A DNA stretch of 64,000 bases, from contig JANRMQ010000001.1 in assembly GCA_040981125.1 (NCBI GenBank), positions 558,001-622,000 of the forward strand, in the 5' to 3' direction. Source of the stretch: DASSBQ01 sp040981125. Lineage in GTDB: Bacteria; Nitrospirota; Nitrospiria; Nitrospirales; Nitrospiraceae. A program made the position numbers and the translations under genes. Positions 52,368 to 61,053 of the stretch are shown one piece after another. The notes beneath the pieces were generated by a model that ran no database searches, had not been told where the DNA came from, and saw nothing but the letters and a program-made list of their open reading frames with translations. How positions within the stretch are numbered: position 1 is the first letter of the stretch; every line of letters begins with the position of its first letter.

Positions 52368-53282
52368 TTATTTGGCTGGGGCATCAGTCTCAATGTCTTT
52401 AGCGCAACGAAATCCGACTGTAATGTCATGCCGCCACGGCTTCGCTTGAAAACGTTTTGAGGGGCGCACATTCTTCTTCGTTTCGCGCCAAGACCCCCCG
52501 CGAATCACCTTCTGCTCACCCTGTTCCGGTCCTTTGGGATCCCGATAAGGAGATTTCTGGTAAAAAGTTTCCTCGTAAGAGTCGGCCACCCATTCACCCA
52601 CATTGCCGGCCATATCGTACAAACCATACGGGCTGCGTCCCGATTCAAAGGAACCGGGGGGCGCCAAATATCGGAATCCATCTTCGTGGCCATCGATGTT
52701 GGCATAACCGGGTAAGAATTCACCCCCCCATGGGTATCTTCGCTTGCCCTCGCCTCGCGCCGCCTTTTCCCACTCCGCCTCGGACGGCAACCGCTTGCCG
52801 GCCCATTTACAGTAAGCTTCGGCATCACTCCAAGTCACAGCGATGGCCGGCAACTCCGGTTTGAGCAGTTTGGCAGGATCGTCCTCAAACACCTCGATCC
52901 GCGCTTTGGCGCGACGGGTCATCTTCGCAAATCGTTCATACTCGGCCTGCGTCACCTCCTTGAGATCAATGAAGTAGGGTTTGAGATACACCTGATGCTC
53001 GGGCTTTTCGTCCGGGTCGCTGTCATCATCACGACTGCCCATCACAAAGGGCCCTTCGGGGATCTGCACCATTTCTCGCCCATCATCTCCCACCAATGTC
53101 TTATACATGGAGAAATCCTGCGTGGCAGCCGCCGTCTGCACGGTCGTTTCAGTTTTGATGGACAGGGCAAGTTCACGCATTTGCTTGGCTTTGTACGACT
53201 CATAGACCAATCCGGCTATCATCAGGATGAATGATGCGAAAACAAACACGATGGACCCGATCAAGACCGCACGATTCTCCAT
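52368..53282 (-). CDS. Membrane-anchored SUMF1-like protein 2
   Basis: Protein of 304 aa built like its neighbour: an N-terminal helix ('IGSIVFVFASFILMIAGLVY'), a linker and a SUMF1 domain ('MVQIPEGPFVMGSRDDDSD', 'EVTQAEYERFAKM', 'KRLPSEAEWEKAARG', 'YDMAGNVGEWVADSYEE', 'GFRCAKD'). It also lacks the catalytic Cys pair ('RGGSWRETKKNVRPS'). The two genes and a glycine-rich membrane protein lie head-to-tail just upstream of the bd-like oxidase operon. Confidence 0.83.
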   Translation of the reverse strand: MENRAVLIGSIVFVFASFILMIAGLVYESYKAKQMRELALSIKTETTVQTAAATQDFSMYKTLVGDDGREMVQIPEGPFVMGSRDDDSDPDEKPEHQVYLKPYFIDLKEVTQAEYERFAKMTRRAKARIEVFEDDPAKLLKPELPAIAVTWSDAEAYCKWAGKRLPSEAEWEKAARGEGKRRYPWGGEFLPGYANIDGHEDGFRYLAPPGSFESGRSPYGLYDMAGNVGEWVADSYEETFYQKSPYRDPKGPEQGEQKVIRGGSWRETKKNVRPSKRFQAKPWRHDITVGFRCAKDIETDAPAK

Positions 53283-53300
53283 GATCTGGCAACCTCACCC

Positions 53301-53681
53301 TTACGTCAGACGTTGTTGTTCGGGATGCGGGCCGGACGAATTCGCCTCGGCCTTGCGTGCAGCACGCATATCGAGCAGCATGGAAATTTGCACGCCAAGG
53401 AATCCCCCCATTGCAGCCCCGGCCCCTGCGCCGACGGAAATTTTCTCGAAACCGGCGACGAACCATGCCAGCAAACCTCCCGACGCGGCTCCGATTAATA
53501 TGCTGATCAAGAACCGCCGGCCGCCCAGAAATCCGACGACCGCCCCCAATAAGCCCCCGAGACCACCGGTCAGTGGGGTTGAAGCCTCGCCCATGATCAT
53601 GCCGATCAGAGTACCGACGGTACCCATCACCACCACGCCAAATACGATATCTGCGATCCTGCTGAGAGGGAGTGATGCCAT
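53301..53681 (-). CDS. Glycine-zipper membrane protein
   Basis: Protein of 126 aa with about three to four membrane helices rich in Gly and Ala ('GGLGGLLGAVVGFLGG', 'GAGAGAAMGGFLGVQ'), the spacing of glycine-zipper helices, and a hydrophilic tail. No family can be named. It starts 39 bp after the DUF3047 gene and ends 18 bp before the SUMF1-like pair. A role in the respiratory module is inferred from position only. Confidence 0.68.
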   Translation of the reverse strand: MASLPLSRIADIVFGVVVMGTVGTLIGMIMGEASTPLTGGLGGLLGAVVGFLGGRRFLISILIGAASGGLLAWFVAGFEKISVGAGAGAAMGGFLGVQISMLLDMRAARKAEANSSGPHPEQQRLT

Positions 53682-53720
53682 AACTAAATGGGATTCAGTT
53701 AACGAGGCCGGCGCCCAGGG

Positions 53721-54383
53721 TCAATGAGCGGAGACAGCCGTAATCGGACCGATATCGATCTCAACGCCGGGGCCGGCAAAAATGGAAATACCCCACGCCT
53801 TGGCGGCCGGCTCATGCTGGTGGATGCGCTTGAAATCCTCGTACACGTTGACCCGTTCTTCAACCCATTCGTTCAGCGGCGTCAAGCCACCCTGCACGAC
53901 AAGTTCCGACCCGCTGAACATCCCGCCCTCTGTCAGCGTGCCTTCGGCTTTTGTCGCGCTCCAGACGTACTTCGTAAACACCGGAATGAACAGCAGATCC
54001 GTATCCAGCGAAGCATAGATCACAGCAACAGGCTCTGAATCGGCGGGCGCCTTGTGGAGCCTCCATTTCCATGTCAAGACCGGGTACGCCTTTGGGTCCC
54101 AATCGATTTTCCGGTTCTTGATGCGCTGCCCCGCATCCTTGGCGGCCAAAAAATTGCTCCCGTTCTCCGATTGAATCCTGTACGCCTCACGACCCTTCGC
54201 ATGACTGCGCTGGCTCTCGTGCTGCCAATCCACTGGAAATCCTTCGTGATCCTTGGACTGAAAATTTTCCAACACCAATTTCGCCGGCTCAGCTGCGCCG
54301 GCCCATCCCGGAAACAAGTTCTGCGCAACCAAAGACAAAGGCGTCAAAATCATCACAAGACCGACTGCCATGTACGATCTCAT
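53721..54383 (-). CDS. Exported DUF3047 family protein
   Basis: Protein of 220 aa: a signal peptide ('MAVGLVMILTPLSLVAQNLFPGWAGA' in outline) and a DUF3047 domain ('YPVLTWKWRLHKAPAD', 'AVIYASLDTD', 'NEWVEERVNVYEDFKRIH', 'GISIFAGPGVEIDIG'). DUF3047 proteins are periplasmic beta-rich proteins of unknown function. Start at 54383 has AGGA five bases upstream; the frame runs back to 54518. It follows the second bd-like oxidase by 19 bp, in the same operon. Confidence 0.8.
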   Translation of the reverse strand: MRSYMAVGLVMILTPLSLVAQNLFPGWAGAAEPAKLVLENFQSKDHEGFPVDWQHESQRSHAKGREAYRIQSENGSNFLAAKDAGQRIKNRKIDWDPKAYPVLTWKWRLHKAPADSEPVAVIYASLDTDLLFIPVFTKYVWSATKAEGTLTEGGMFSGSELVVQGGLTPLNEWVEERVNVYEDFKRIHQHEPAAKAWGISIFAGPGVEIDIGPITAVSAH

Positions 54384-54402
54384 CATTATCCTTTCATCCA
54401 AA

Positions 54403-56283
54403 TCAAGCCTCTTGCGAAGGAGTGGGCAAGAATGCCCCTTCCTTCCCGTCATGGATCTCTTCCCGTTCCTCCCGCATAACCGGCTGCCGTCCTCGCTGGC
54501 ACACCCAAAAAAGAACAAAGACAGCCGCCCAGAATACCACCATGTTCACCGTCACCATTTTGGCTGCAAAGCCCAATGAGGGCGTAAAGGACCACGGCGA
54601 TACGTCAGCCATAACTTCGTTGACATGCCAGGCTAGACGACCGGATGACCGGATATAGCCCATCAGTCCCATTACCCAAGTGAAGGCCCCGGCCAAGCCG
54701 AACAGCACGATCATACCCCTGATCGGCATCTTGCCCCAGTGTATGGGCCCATGCCAGACGGCGCCCCGCAGCATCGCACGGTTGAGAGCGATGCCAAGAA
54801 TCACGACGCCCAAGGTGGTCGCGGCTTGAGGGGTTGACAATCCGACCCGCACGCTTGCCGGAAGATAAAACCCATACACCGACAGCCAAATAATGTAGGC
54901 CACACCGAGTCCAAAAATAACTCCGAGCAGCAGGTTGCCGGTTTTGACCCAGGGGATGATCATCGTTCGGTTGGCGCGCCGGTAAAGGATATAGCTCATC
55001 GCTGTAATGCAGATCATGACGTTGACCGCGCCGTTCTTCGACGACATGACGCCGTAGTTTCCAACCACGGGATGCTGCGCTCCCCCCATCGCCTTCACTT
55101 CGCTGCCCGTCATAATGACGGTGTGCGGAGTGAGCCAGATGAAGAGACACCCCATGAGGGCGAAGACGAGATATTGGAAATAAACCTGGTAGCGTTCTCC
55201 GCCATTGATGCGTCCCATGCTTTGCCAGAGATAGTAATTCACGCCGAGAAACAGCGCACCGATCAATAACGCCTGGACGACGAACAACCAGGTCAGCAAC
55301 CCTCCCATCATCGTCACACCCATGCTTTGCCGATAGGCATATACCGACCGCATCAACCAATAGCCGGCAAACGGCATCGGCAACAGAGCGCACACGGTCA
55401 CAAACAGGAAAAGATAGCCGACCCAGTCGTAATAGGCTTTCTCTTCATGGTTCTTCGCGGTAAAAAAGCGATAGCAGGCATACGCGAGCACTACGGCGCC
55501 GCCCGACATGATGTCCGCGAGAAATCGATGAACATTGAGAGGATTCCAGAGCGCCGAATGGAGGAGATGCCAGGCGTTGCCCAAATAGCGGCCTTGAGCG
55601 TCCACGCCGGCCGGCGCCATCATAAACGCAGCCCAAGAATTGGCCAGCAAGAGCAATACCGTCCCGAAGACGTTGCACACGATTCCGATCGTGGCATGAC
55701 CCCATTTGAGCGCCGGTGTCGCCATACGATCCCAACTGTAGTAGTACAGGATCATGAGGAGCGTTTCGCCGAGGAAGACGCAGGCGTAGAGCGGCATCAT
55801 CACCTTGAATGTTGACCCCATGTAGCTCATGAAGCTCGGATACAAAGCGATGAAGAGGCCCAGCATGAGGCTTCCGACAACGGCGGTCACGGAAAGCGCC
55901 AGCAACGCGACCCGGATCAGATCCCGCGCCAATCCGTCATACCGTGCCGCGAGCGCCGGATTCCTCGTGATGAGACCCATGAATTCCAACAACACGCAGA
56001 AGATCGGGAGAGCCAGCACGAAACCGGCGAAATACGTATGCTGCTGCGTCACAAACCAAATGAGAAGGCGGTTGTCCAAAGAGCCGTAGCGAGGGTAATG
56101 AATCTCGGCAGGACTCGGAGCGGCCGGACCGGCGATCAGCCCCGGCGTCGAGAAATAGACATCGTTCGGCTGGTCTGCATGAGCCGGGCTCCCGGCCGGG
56201 CCGGATAGGAAGAGGACGGTCGCGACCATCATCACGGCGGCCCAGACATGAATAATGCGCATAAAATCAGCCGTTCTGTTCAC
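54403..56283 (-). CDS. Cytochrome bd-like terminal oxidase, copy 2
   Basis: Protein of 626 aa, a paralogue of copy 1 with a signal-like N-terminus and about 14 membrane helices. Shared sites include 'TQQH', 'LNVHRFLA', 'PFAGYWLMRSVYAYRQ', 'TPHTVIMTGSEVKAMGG', 'HPVVGNYGVMSSKNG' and 'WHVNEVM'. It lacks the GRQPW motif and the Ala/Lys-rich linker of copy 1. GTG start at 56283 follows AGAGG; the next ATG is at 56262. It begins 4 bp after the 56288 gene. Without c-type cytochromes next to it, its donor may differ from copy 1 (inference). Confidence 0.85.
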   Translation of the reverse strand: MNRTADFMRIIHVWAAVMMVATVLFLSGPAGSPAHADQPNDVYFSTPGLIAGPAAPSPAEIHYPRYGSLDNRLLIWFVTQQHTYFAGFVLALPIFCVLLEFMGLITRNPALAARYDGLARDLIRVALLALSVTAVVGSLMLGLFIALYPSFMSYMGSTFKVMMPLYACVFLGETLLMILYYYSWDRMATPALKWGHATIGIVCNVFGTVLLLLANSWAAFMMAPAGVDAQGRYLGNAWHLLHSALWNPLNVHRFLADIMSGGAVVLAYACYRFFTAKNHEEKAYYDWVGYLFLFVTVCALLPMPFAGYWLMRSVYAYRQSMGVTMMGGLLTWLFVVQALLIGALFLGVNYYLWQSMGRINGGERYQVYFQYLVFALMGCLFIWLTPHTVIMTGSEVKAMGGAQHPVVGNYGVMSSKNGAVNVMICITAMSYILYRRANRTMIIPWVKTGNLLLGVIFGLGVAYIIWLSVYGFYLPASVRVGLSTPQAATTLGVVILGIALNRAMLRGAVWHGPIHWGKMPIRGMIVLFGLAGAFTWVMGLMGYIRSSGRLAWHVNEVMADVSPWSFTPSLGFAAKMVTVNMVVFWAAVFVLFWVCQRGRQPVMREEREEIHDGKEGAFLPTPSQEA

Positions 56284-56287
56284 AGCA

Positions 56288-57367
56288 TCACACCTCTTGC
56301 CCGGAATTTTTCAAAGTTGCCTCAGCCGGTGACCGACGGGCCGGTGCCGCTTCAACGCCGGACCGGCCAAGAATCCCCATGACAAAAGGGCATCGCAGCA
56401 GAGATACCGGAACTTCCTGCCTGACTCGATCCTCTACGTCGCGGCGATACCCGAGGTAATATCCGTACAAGGCCATCAACGCTCCTACGCCGGCCGCAGA
56501 TAGGAGCAGGGCGCTGCCCGACGGCTCGGCCTGCCGGAAGGGGAAGAGGAGCGCCCCGACCAGCACGAGATAGTACGTAGCGGCAAACGCAAATCCCGGC
56601 CACCACAAGAATTTCAGCAGCTCTCCCCAACCGACGGCCATCACGGCGGGGATCCATCCGCCGTTCCTCTGCCGCCCGTCAAAGTAGGCGAACAGGGTCA
56701 CTGCGCCGGCTGCCAAGGTCACCACGAGTAGTTGAGCGATTACCTGAAGTTGCGAAGGAGCTACGTAAACCATGGTCGCGGCGAGAGCGCCACAAATGCC
56801 GAGCCCCGCCAATGTCCACCTGATCGGTACGGATCCGGATTCCCGAATAAACGCCCGGAGCGCGGCGCCGTCTGGAAACGTCGTGAACGGCCTGCCGGCG
56901 GCCTGCAAAAACCGCACATAGCCGATCTCAAAAGCATCCCTCGCCACGGCGGTGCATGAAATGATGATGGCCATCATGGCCGGCCCATCCGGATGTTCGC
57001 TGTAGTCGTAGCCCACAAGCCATAATAGGGCCAGCACGAGAAGCGAAAGCTGGACGCCATATGCGCCACCGACCCATCCCACTACCCACAGGACGCGCGG
57101 CAATCCGTCCGCCCCGACAAGATGCCCGAATGGAAGCCGGCGTCCGATTCGATAGGCGACAACCGCCGTCACGGCTGCAATCAATGCGCTGAGGAGCAGC
57201 AGGTTTGTCGGTTCGGACAGCGGCACGACGTATTTCGCCGCGCGATACAGGACGAACGCCACAAGCCCGGGCACGAACATGACGATTCGCTTCTGTTTCC
57301 GAACCGCGTCCTCCGTTACGGCCAGCGTGAGGCTGGGCAATACGCGAAGACATAAGCGATGTAACAT
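56288..57367 (-). CDS. Polytopic membrane protein of unknown function
   Basis: Protein of 359 aa with about eight to ten membrane helices and a short basic N-terminus. No cofactor motif was recognised. It precedes the second bd-like oxidase with 4 bp between stop and start, a sign of translational coupling, so it may be an oxidase partner subunit. GGGG lies before the ATG. The family is unknown. Confidence 0.72.
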   Translation of the reverse strand: MLHRLCLRVLPSLTLAVTEDAVRKQKRIVMFVPGLVAFVLYRAAKYVVPLSEPTNLLLLSALIAAVTAVVAYRIGRRLPFGHLVGADGLPRVLWVVGWVGGAYGVQLSLLVLALLWLVGYDYSEHPDGPAMMAIIISCTAVARDAFEIGYVRFLQAAGRPFTTFPDGAALRAFIRESGSVPIRWTLAGLGICGALAATMVYVAPSQLQVIAQLLVVTLAAGAVTLFAYFDGRQRNGGWIPAVMAVGWGELLKFLWWPGFAFAATYYLVLVGALLFPFRQAEPSGSALLLSAAGVGALMALYGYYLGYRRDVEDRVRQEVPVSLLRCPFVMGILGRSGVEAAPARRSPAEATLKNSGQEV

Positions 57368-57477
57368 ACGACCCCAACTTTGACTTTTAAATGAAGACTG
57401 GTGAACTGAGGATCGTCAGCGTCGACCGATCGGCGAGCGAACCTTTTCGGTCCAATTCAACATCGCGAATTCAGCAT

Positions 57478-57975
57478 TCAAAATTCCGCCTTCTGTCCCA
57501 TTCCGAAATAGCGCGCCTTGACTTCTTCCATGAGCGCCACGGTCACGCGCTGGCCGCCGCGCTCGGCGGCGGTCCGCTCAAGTTCCACGCGGGCCATCGC
57601 GCGCACCGGCGCCGGCACGTTGGCCAATCGGCGCTCCGCTTCGGCATCCCACACGACAACTTCTCCCGTCCCGGCCTGCATGAAGCGGTCATATGTGACC
57701 GTCCGCCAGGCATTTCGGCGCGCATACGATTCGACCTGGTCGCGAACCAGCGGAACGGCATACGGCGGAATGCGCTCGAGTCGATGCCGGGCTTCATCCG
57801 TCCACATCATGCGATCCACCAGTGATTCGACCTGAACAGCGGAGCCTTCCGCCCCGACATGAAACCCGCACGCCCGACATTCTGAGCGAACAAGCCATAC
57901 GGCGTCGCCTTGATCGTACGACCGCTCCTCCACGCCCTCCGTATGCATCCATCGACCACACCCGCAAACCAGCAT
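57478..57975 (-). CDS. Tandem PCP_red domain protein with N-terminal Cys motifs
   Basis: Protein of 165 aa. The N-terminal 55 residues hold Cys motifs ('CGCGRWM' and 'CRACGFHVG'). Two helical repeats follow, 'WTDEARHRLERIPPYAVP' and 'WDAEAERRLANVPAPVRA', each like the PCP_red domain found at the C-terminus of light-independent protochlorophyllide reductase B. Here they stand alone and the organism shows no sign of phototrophy. Start at 57975 lacks a clear ribosome site. Role unknown; a cofactor- or protein-binding domain in the oxidase module is possible. Confidence 0.75.
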   Translation of the reverse strand: MLVCGCGRWMHTEGVEERSYDQGDAVWLVRSECRACGFHVGAEGSAVQVESLVDRMMWTDEARHRLERIPPYAVPLVRDQVESYARRNAWRTVTYDRFMQAGTGEVVVWDAEAERRLANVPAPVRAMARVELERTAAERGGQRVTVALMEEVKARYFGMGQKAEF

Positions 57976-58062
57976 GCTGCAACCAATCAATAAATTCCGA
58001 GTTTTTAGTCCAAGCTGGCCGGACGAACCCAGTTGATACGCTCTCCGGATCGGAGCCCGGCC

Positions 58063-58776
58063 CTATCCGATTTTCCCCGGATACAAAATGTACAGCATGG
58101 CATAGGTCGTCGTGCCGGTAATGAAAAGGATGCAGTAGACGACCATGGTAAATCGCCCGAGCGCCCGATGGCGGTCCGCCCCGTTGGGCCAGATACGCTG
58201 GATAGCCATTTCAACGGCGAACACGATCGCCGCGATCACCAGGAGGCCGACATACACCTCCATCTTTCGCAGGGAAAAACCGGCCGACATGACGCGGGAA
58301 AGAAACAACGCCGCAACCACAGCGGTAAGGGCACCGAATATAACCCCCACCTTCCGCCATGTCGTCTGGAGCGCCGAATCGCGAAGGACGCGCGCCCCTT
58401 GAATGACGGCCTGCGAACGAAAGCCCAGCACGATCATATAGACCGCCATGACCAAACCGATAATCACCAGGATGATATGAACGGTCAGGATCGGAATGAA
58501 GACATAGTCATAGAGGGCTTGCGACCCACCGAATCCTTCCTTGCCCTCGAAAGCCAGCACGCCAAGCTGGCGAAACAAGTAATAACTGGTGAAGAATCCC
58601 ACCATCGCCACCATGCCCCCGAGCATCAACCAATGATGCGCATGGCCTTGATGGCGCCTGCCCTGCACCCAACCGATGATGAAGAGGCCGGTGAACAATG
58701 TCGCCATGACCTGACTGAGATCGGCTCCCAGAGTCGCATGGGTCCCAAAGAAACCGGGATCGCGTAACCAGTCCAT
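58063..58776 (-). CDS. DUF420-type membrane protein
   Basis: Protein of 237 aa with five to six membrane helices. Like DUF420 proteins it has a His-bearing 'HHWLMLGGMVAMVGFFTSY' and a C-terminal 'HRALGRFTMVVYCILFITG'. DUF420 members accompany heme-copper oxidase genes and may assist in their assembly, so the neighbourhood fits. AAAGGA lies before the ATG. The C-terminus is clear; the first 30 residues face the periplasm. Confidence 0.75.
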   Translation of the reverse strand: MDWLRDPGFFGTHATLGADLSQVMATLFTGLFIIGWVQGRRHQGHAHHWLMLGGMVAMVGFFTSYYLFRQLGVLAFEGKEGFGGSQALYDYVFIPILTVHIILVIIGLVMAVYMIVLGFRSQAVIQGARVLRDSALQTTWRKVGVIFGALTAVVAALFLSRVMSAGFSLRKMEVYVGLLVIAAIVFAVEMAIQRIWPNGADRHRALGRFTMVVYCILFITGTTTYAMLYILYPGKIG

Positions 58777-58835
58777 CGTTACATCCTTTGTCGCTTACCG
58801 CTGGTGCCTTAGTCCGTCGATTCATCGGACTCGCG

Positions 58836-59813
58836 TCAGGCCTTGAAAGGCTTGATCCCCTCCACGACGGCAGTCCGTTCCAATTCGGCGATTCGCTCAA
58901 ATCCGGCCGCCTGCATCCATTCCATAGCTTCAGCAACCCGATAACAAGCGCCCTGCTCCGTATTGACAAAAATATGAACCGCAAACGCCGTGGTCCAAGC
59001 CGGACTCGTGCCCGGCGCATCAAGATATCGATCCTTAATCACGAGGCGTCCGCCCGGAGCAAGATGGGCGAACGTTTTCCGGACCAAGCGGGCATTCGCT
59101 TCGTAATTCTGGTAGTGCAGCACGTCGGACATGAGGATGATGTCATAGGATCCGCCTAAATCGTCCAGGTTGAAATTACCTGGGACCAGGCTGACTCGAT
59201 CCTCCATCCCGGCCTCCTTCACGGTGCGCTCGGTCAATGCCAGCGTGGCGGGCAGGTCAAAAACGGTCGCTTTCAACGCCGGATACACTTGGCAGAAGGC
59301 GATCGCATTGGTGCCGGCGCCGCCGCCCAAATCCAACATTGTCCGGGCCTCATTGAGCGCCAAGCGCTTGGCCAATTCCGGCCCGCTCTGCCGGCCGATT
59401 CGATGCAATACCGCCAGCACATTGGCGCCCAGGCTGGGATCCGTTTCAAAGACATGCTGCTTCACCGGCGACTGCCCGGTCCTGACGGCCTCCTCCAGAC
59501 GGCCCCAGTTGCTCCATTCGGCATCGTGCAACAGCAATAAATGCCCGATGTACTGGGATGACTGCTTCACCAAATGTTCGCGGGCCGCAGTGGAATTGAC
59601 ATACCCACCCTCTTCGGATCGAAGCAGCCCGAGCGCCACCAGAGCGTTCAACAGGAGAGCCAACGCCCTCGCGTCGGCGCCGATCTTTTCCGCAACTTCT
59701 TCAGCCGTCTTCGGCCGATGGTCCAACGCGGAGAAGACATCCAACTTCACCGCGGTCAGCAGGATTTTGGTTTCCCAGTAATAGCCCAGCTGGAAAATTT
59801 CAGCGAGCGACAT
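58836..59813 (-). CDS. SAM-dependent O-methyltransferase-like protein
   Basis: Protein of 325 aa: an N-terminal dimerisation winged-helix ('TKILLTAVKLDVFSALDHRP') and a class I methyltransferase domain ('TMLDLGGGAGTNAIAFCQ', 'DIILMSDVLHYQNY', 'GGRLVIKDRYLD'), as in the acetylserotonin/caffeate O-methyltransferase family. The substrate could be a quinone or a small phenolic. The ATG at 59813 is chosen over an in-frame TTG at 59843. It precedes the DUF420 gene by about 60 bp. Confidence 0.85.
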   Translation of the reverse strand: MSLAEIFQLGYYWETKILLTAVKLDVFSALDHRPKTAEEVAEKIGADARALALLLNALVALGLLRSEEGGYVNSTAAREHLVKQSSQYIGHLLLLHDAEWSNWGRLEEAVRTGQSPVKQHVFETDPSLGANVLAVLHRIGRQSGPELAKRLALNEARTMLDLGGGAGTNAIAFCQVYPALKATVFDLPATLALTERTVKEAGMEDRVSLVPGNFNLDDLGGSYDIILMSDVLHYQNYEANARLVRKTFAHLAPGGRLVIKDRYLDAPGTSPAWTTAFAVHIFVNTEQGACYRVAEAMEWMQAAGFERIAELERTAVVEGIKPFKA

Positions 59814-60002
59814 CTCTCGTGGCACACGCTCTCCCTCGATCAAGCCTGCGGAATTGTGGGCATCTTACTCAGTTCAGAAAGAGAAACGCAAGAAGCGGCC
59901 GCCGCACCGCACAATGCCGAGTTCGAACGCTCTGCGATGATCCGATATGCATCACGATGGGGCAAGACGGGGCGGTTCGGCTCGGCTCCGCTCAAAAATA
60001 AA

Positions 60003-60031
60003 GAGGGCAGCGGCGTCACACCGCTGCCCTC
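60003..60031 (-). terminator. Terminator of the cupredoxin-like gene
   Basis: Perfect 11-bp stem GAGGGCAGCGG / CCGCTGCCCTC with a 7-base loop, followed on the minus strand by a T-rich run. It lies 27 bp after the stop of the 60059 gene. Confidence 0.88.
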
Positions 60032-60058
60032 CTCAAACCAGTCGACTTGAAAGAAACG

Positions 60059-60853
60059 CTACTTCTTCACTTCTGCTTTCACTTCGGCCTTTCCACCCTC
60101 CGGAACATCCACTTCCATCTCAATCTTGCCGGCGAACGGATGCCATGCGATGATCTGGTGCTTCCCGGCCGGGACATCCTTGATCTCGAACGTTCCGTCA
60201 TCCTTCACCACGGCATGATGAGCATTCCAGACAGGGAGGAAGAAAGACTGCATGAATTCATGCTGGTCGCACTGCAGTCTGTAGGTCGTCCCCTTCTTTT
60301 CCGATCCGCCCTTGAACTTCACCGGCTTATCGAGCTTGTCGCCCTTCTTCGCCAATCCGATGTTGAAATCGGTCGAAGATGTCGAGCCCTTGACGAAAAA
60401 GCTATGCGGGTTGTGCAGCACACCGACGGTCGACTTGGGATCATCCGGATCGGCGTCATGATTTTCGACCTTGAAACTCTTCTGAGCAACGACCACACCG
60501 CTGTACGGTAAGAATTGACAGAACTCGGCGGTGACCTCCGTGCCCTTGTAGCCATCAACAAACGCCTTATCTTCGATATCCAGAACGGCCACGACGGCAT
60601 TCTTGAGCCCGCCGTCCTTGCCGACTTCGATCGTCTTCAGGAAGCGCTTATCCCCGTCCATCAACTCCTTGTTCGGAATCTTCGGGCAGAATTTCGGATT
60701 GGGGAACTTGGAAAACATGAACTCTTTCTGTTCCGATTTCCCGGCGTACGTCACCTTTCCGGCGATCGTCCCGCCTGCAAACGAGGTGAGAGGCGCAGCG
60801 AGCAACGCCGCGGCTGCTACACCGAATAGGACTGTCGTGGCACCCTTCTTCAT
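60059..60853 (-). CDS. Exported cupredoxin-like protein with a regulatory beta-domain
   Basis: Precursor of 264 aa with a signal peptide ('VLFGVAAAALLAAPLTSFAGG'). The middle shows a cupredoxin-like pattern: 'LHNPHSFF' then 'CDQHEFM' (Cys-x2-His-x2-Met), ligands of a type 1 copper site, though the fold was not verified. The C-terminus is a carboxypeptidase-regulatory-like beta-sandwich ('DGTFEIKDVPAGKHQIIAWHP'). AAGGAGG upstream of the ATG suggests strong expression. It has its own terminator and promoter region. A periplasmic electron carrier or copper protein is likely. Confidence 0.78.
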   Translation of the reverse strand: MKKGATTVLFGVAAAALLAAPLTSFAGGTIAGKVTYAGKSEQKEFMFSKFPNPKFCPKIPNKELMDGDKRFLKTIEVGKDGGLKNAVVAVLDIEDKAFVDGYKGTEVTAEFCQFLPYSGVVVAQKSFKVENHDADPDDPKSTVGVLHNPHSFFVKGSTSSTDFNIGLAKKGDKLDKPVKFKGGSEKKGTTYRLQCDQHEFMQSFFLPVWNAHHAVVKDDGTFEIKDVPAGKHQIIAWHPFAGKIEMEVDVPEGGKAEVKAEVKK

Positions 60854-61053
60854 GTCACTGCCTCCTTGTGATAAACATTAACGAACATTGCTGCATGTCA
60901 CCAACCGGATTCGGGCGAAGAGGACCGGTGACCTGCCCCCTCATGAAATCAAAGTTTGGTGTGGTGGTATCCGTACCCGAGCTTCAGGTAAGCGAAGCTA
61001 AATGTATCTGCATCATGTAGTGAGAGTCAACAGCAAATCCACGCCAAAATCCC

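Noticed and set aside
51435..53282. Calling the tandem pair formylglycine-generating enzymes (sulfatase activators)
   Set aside because: The SUMF1 fold is evident but the catalytic Cys pair is absent and no sulfatase gene is nearby.
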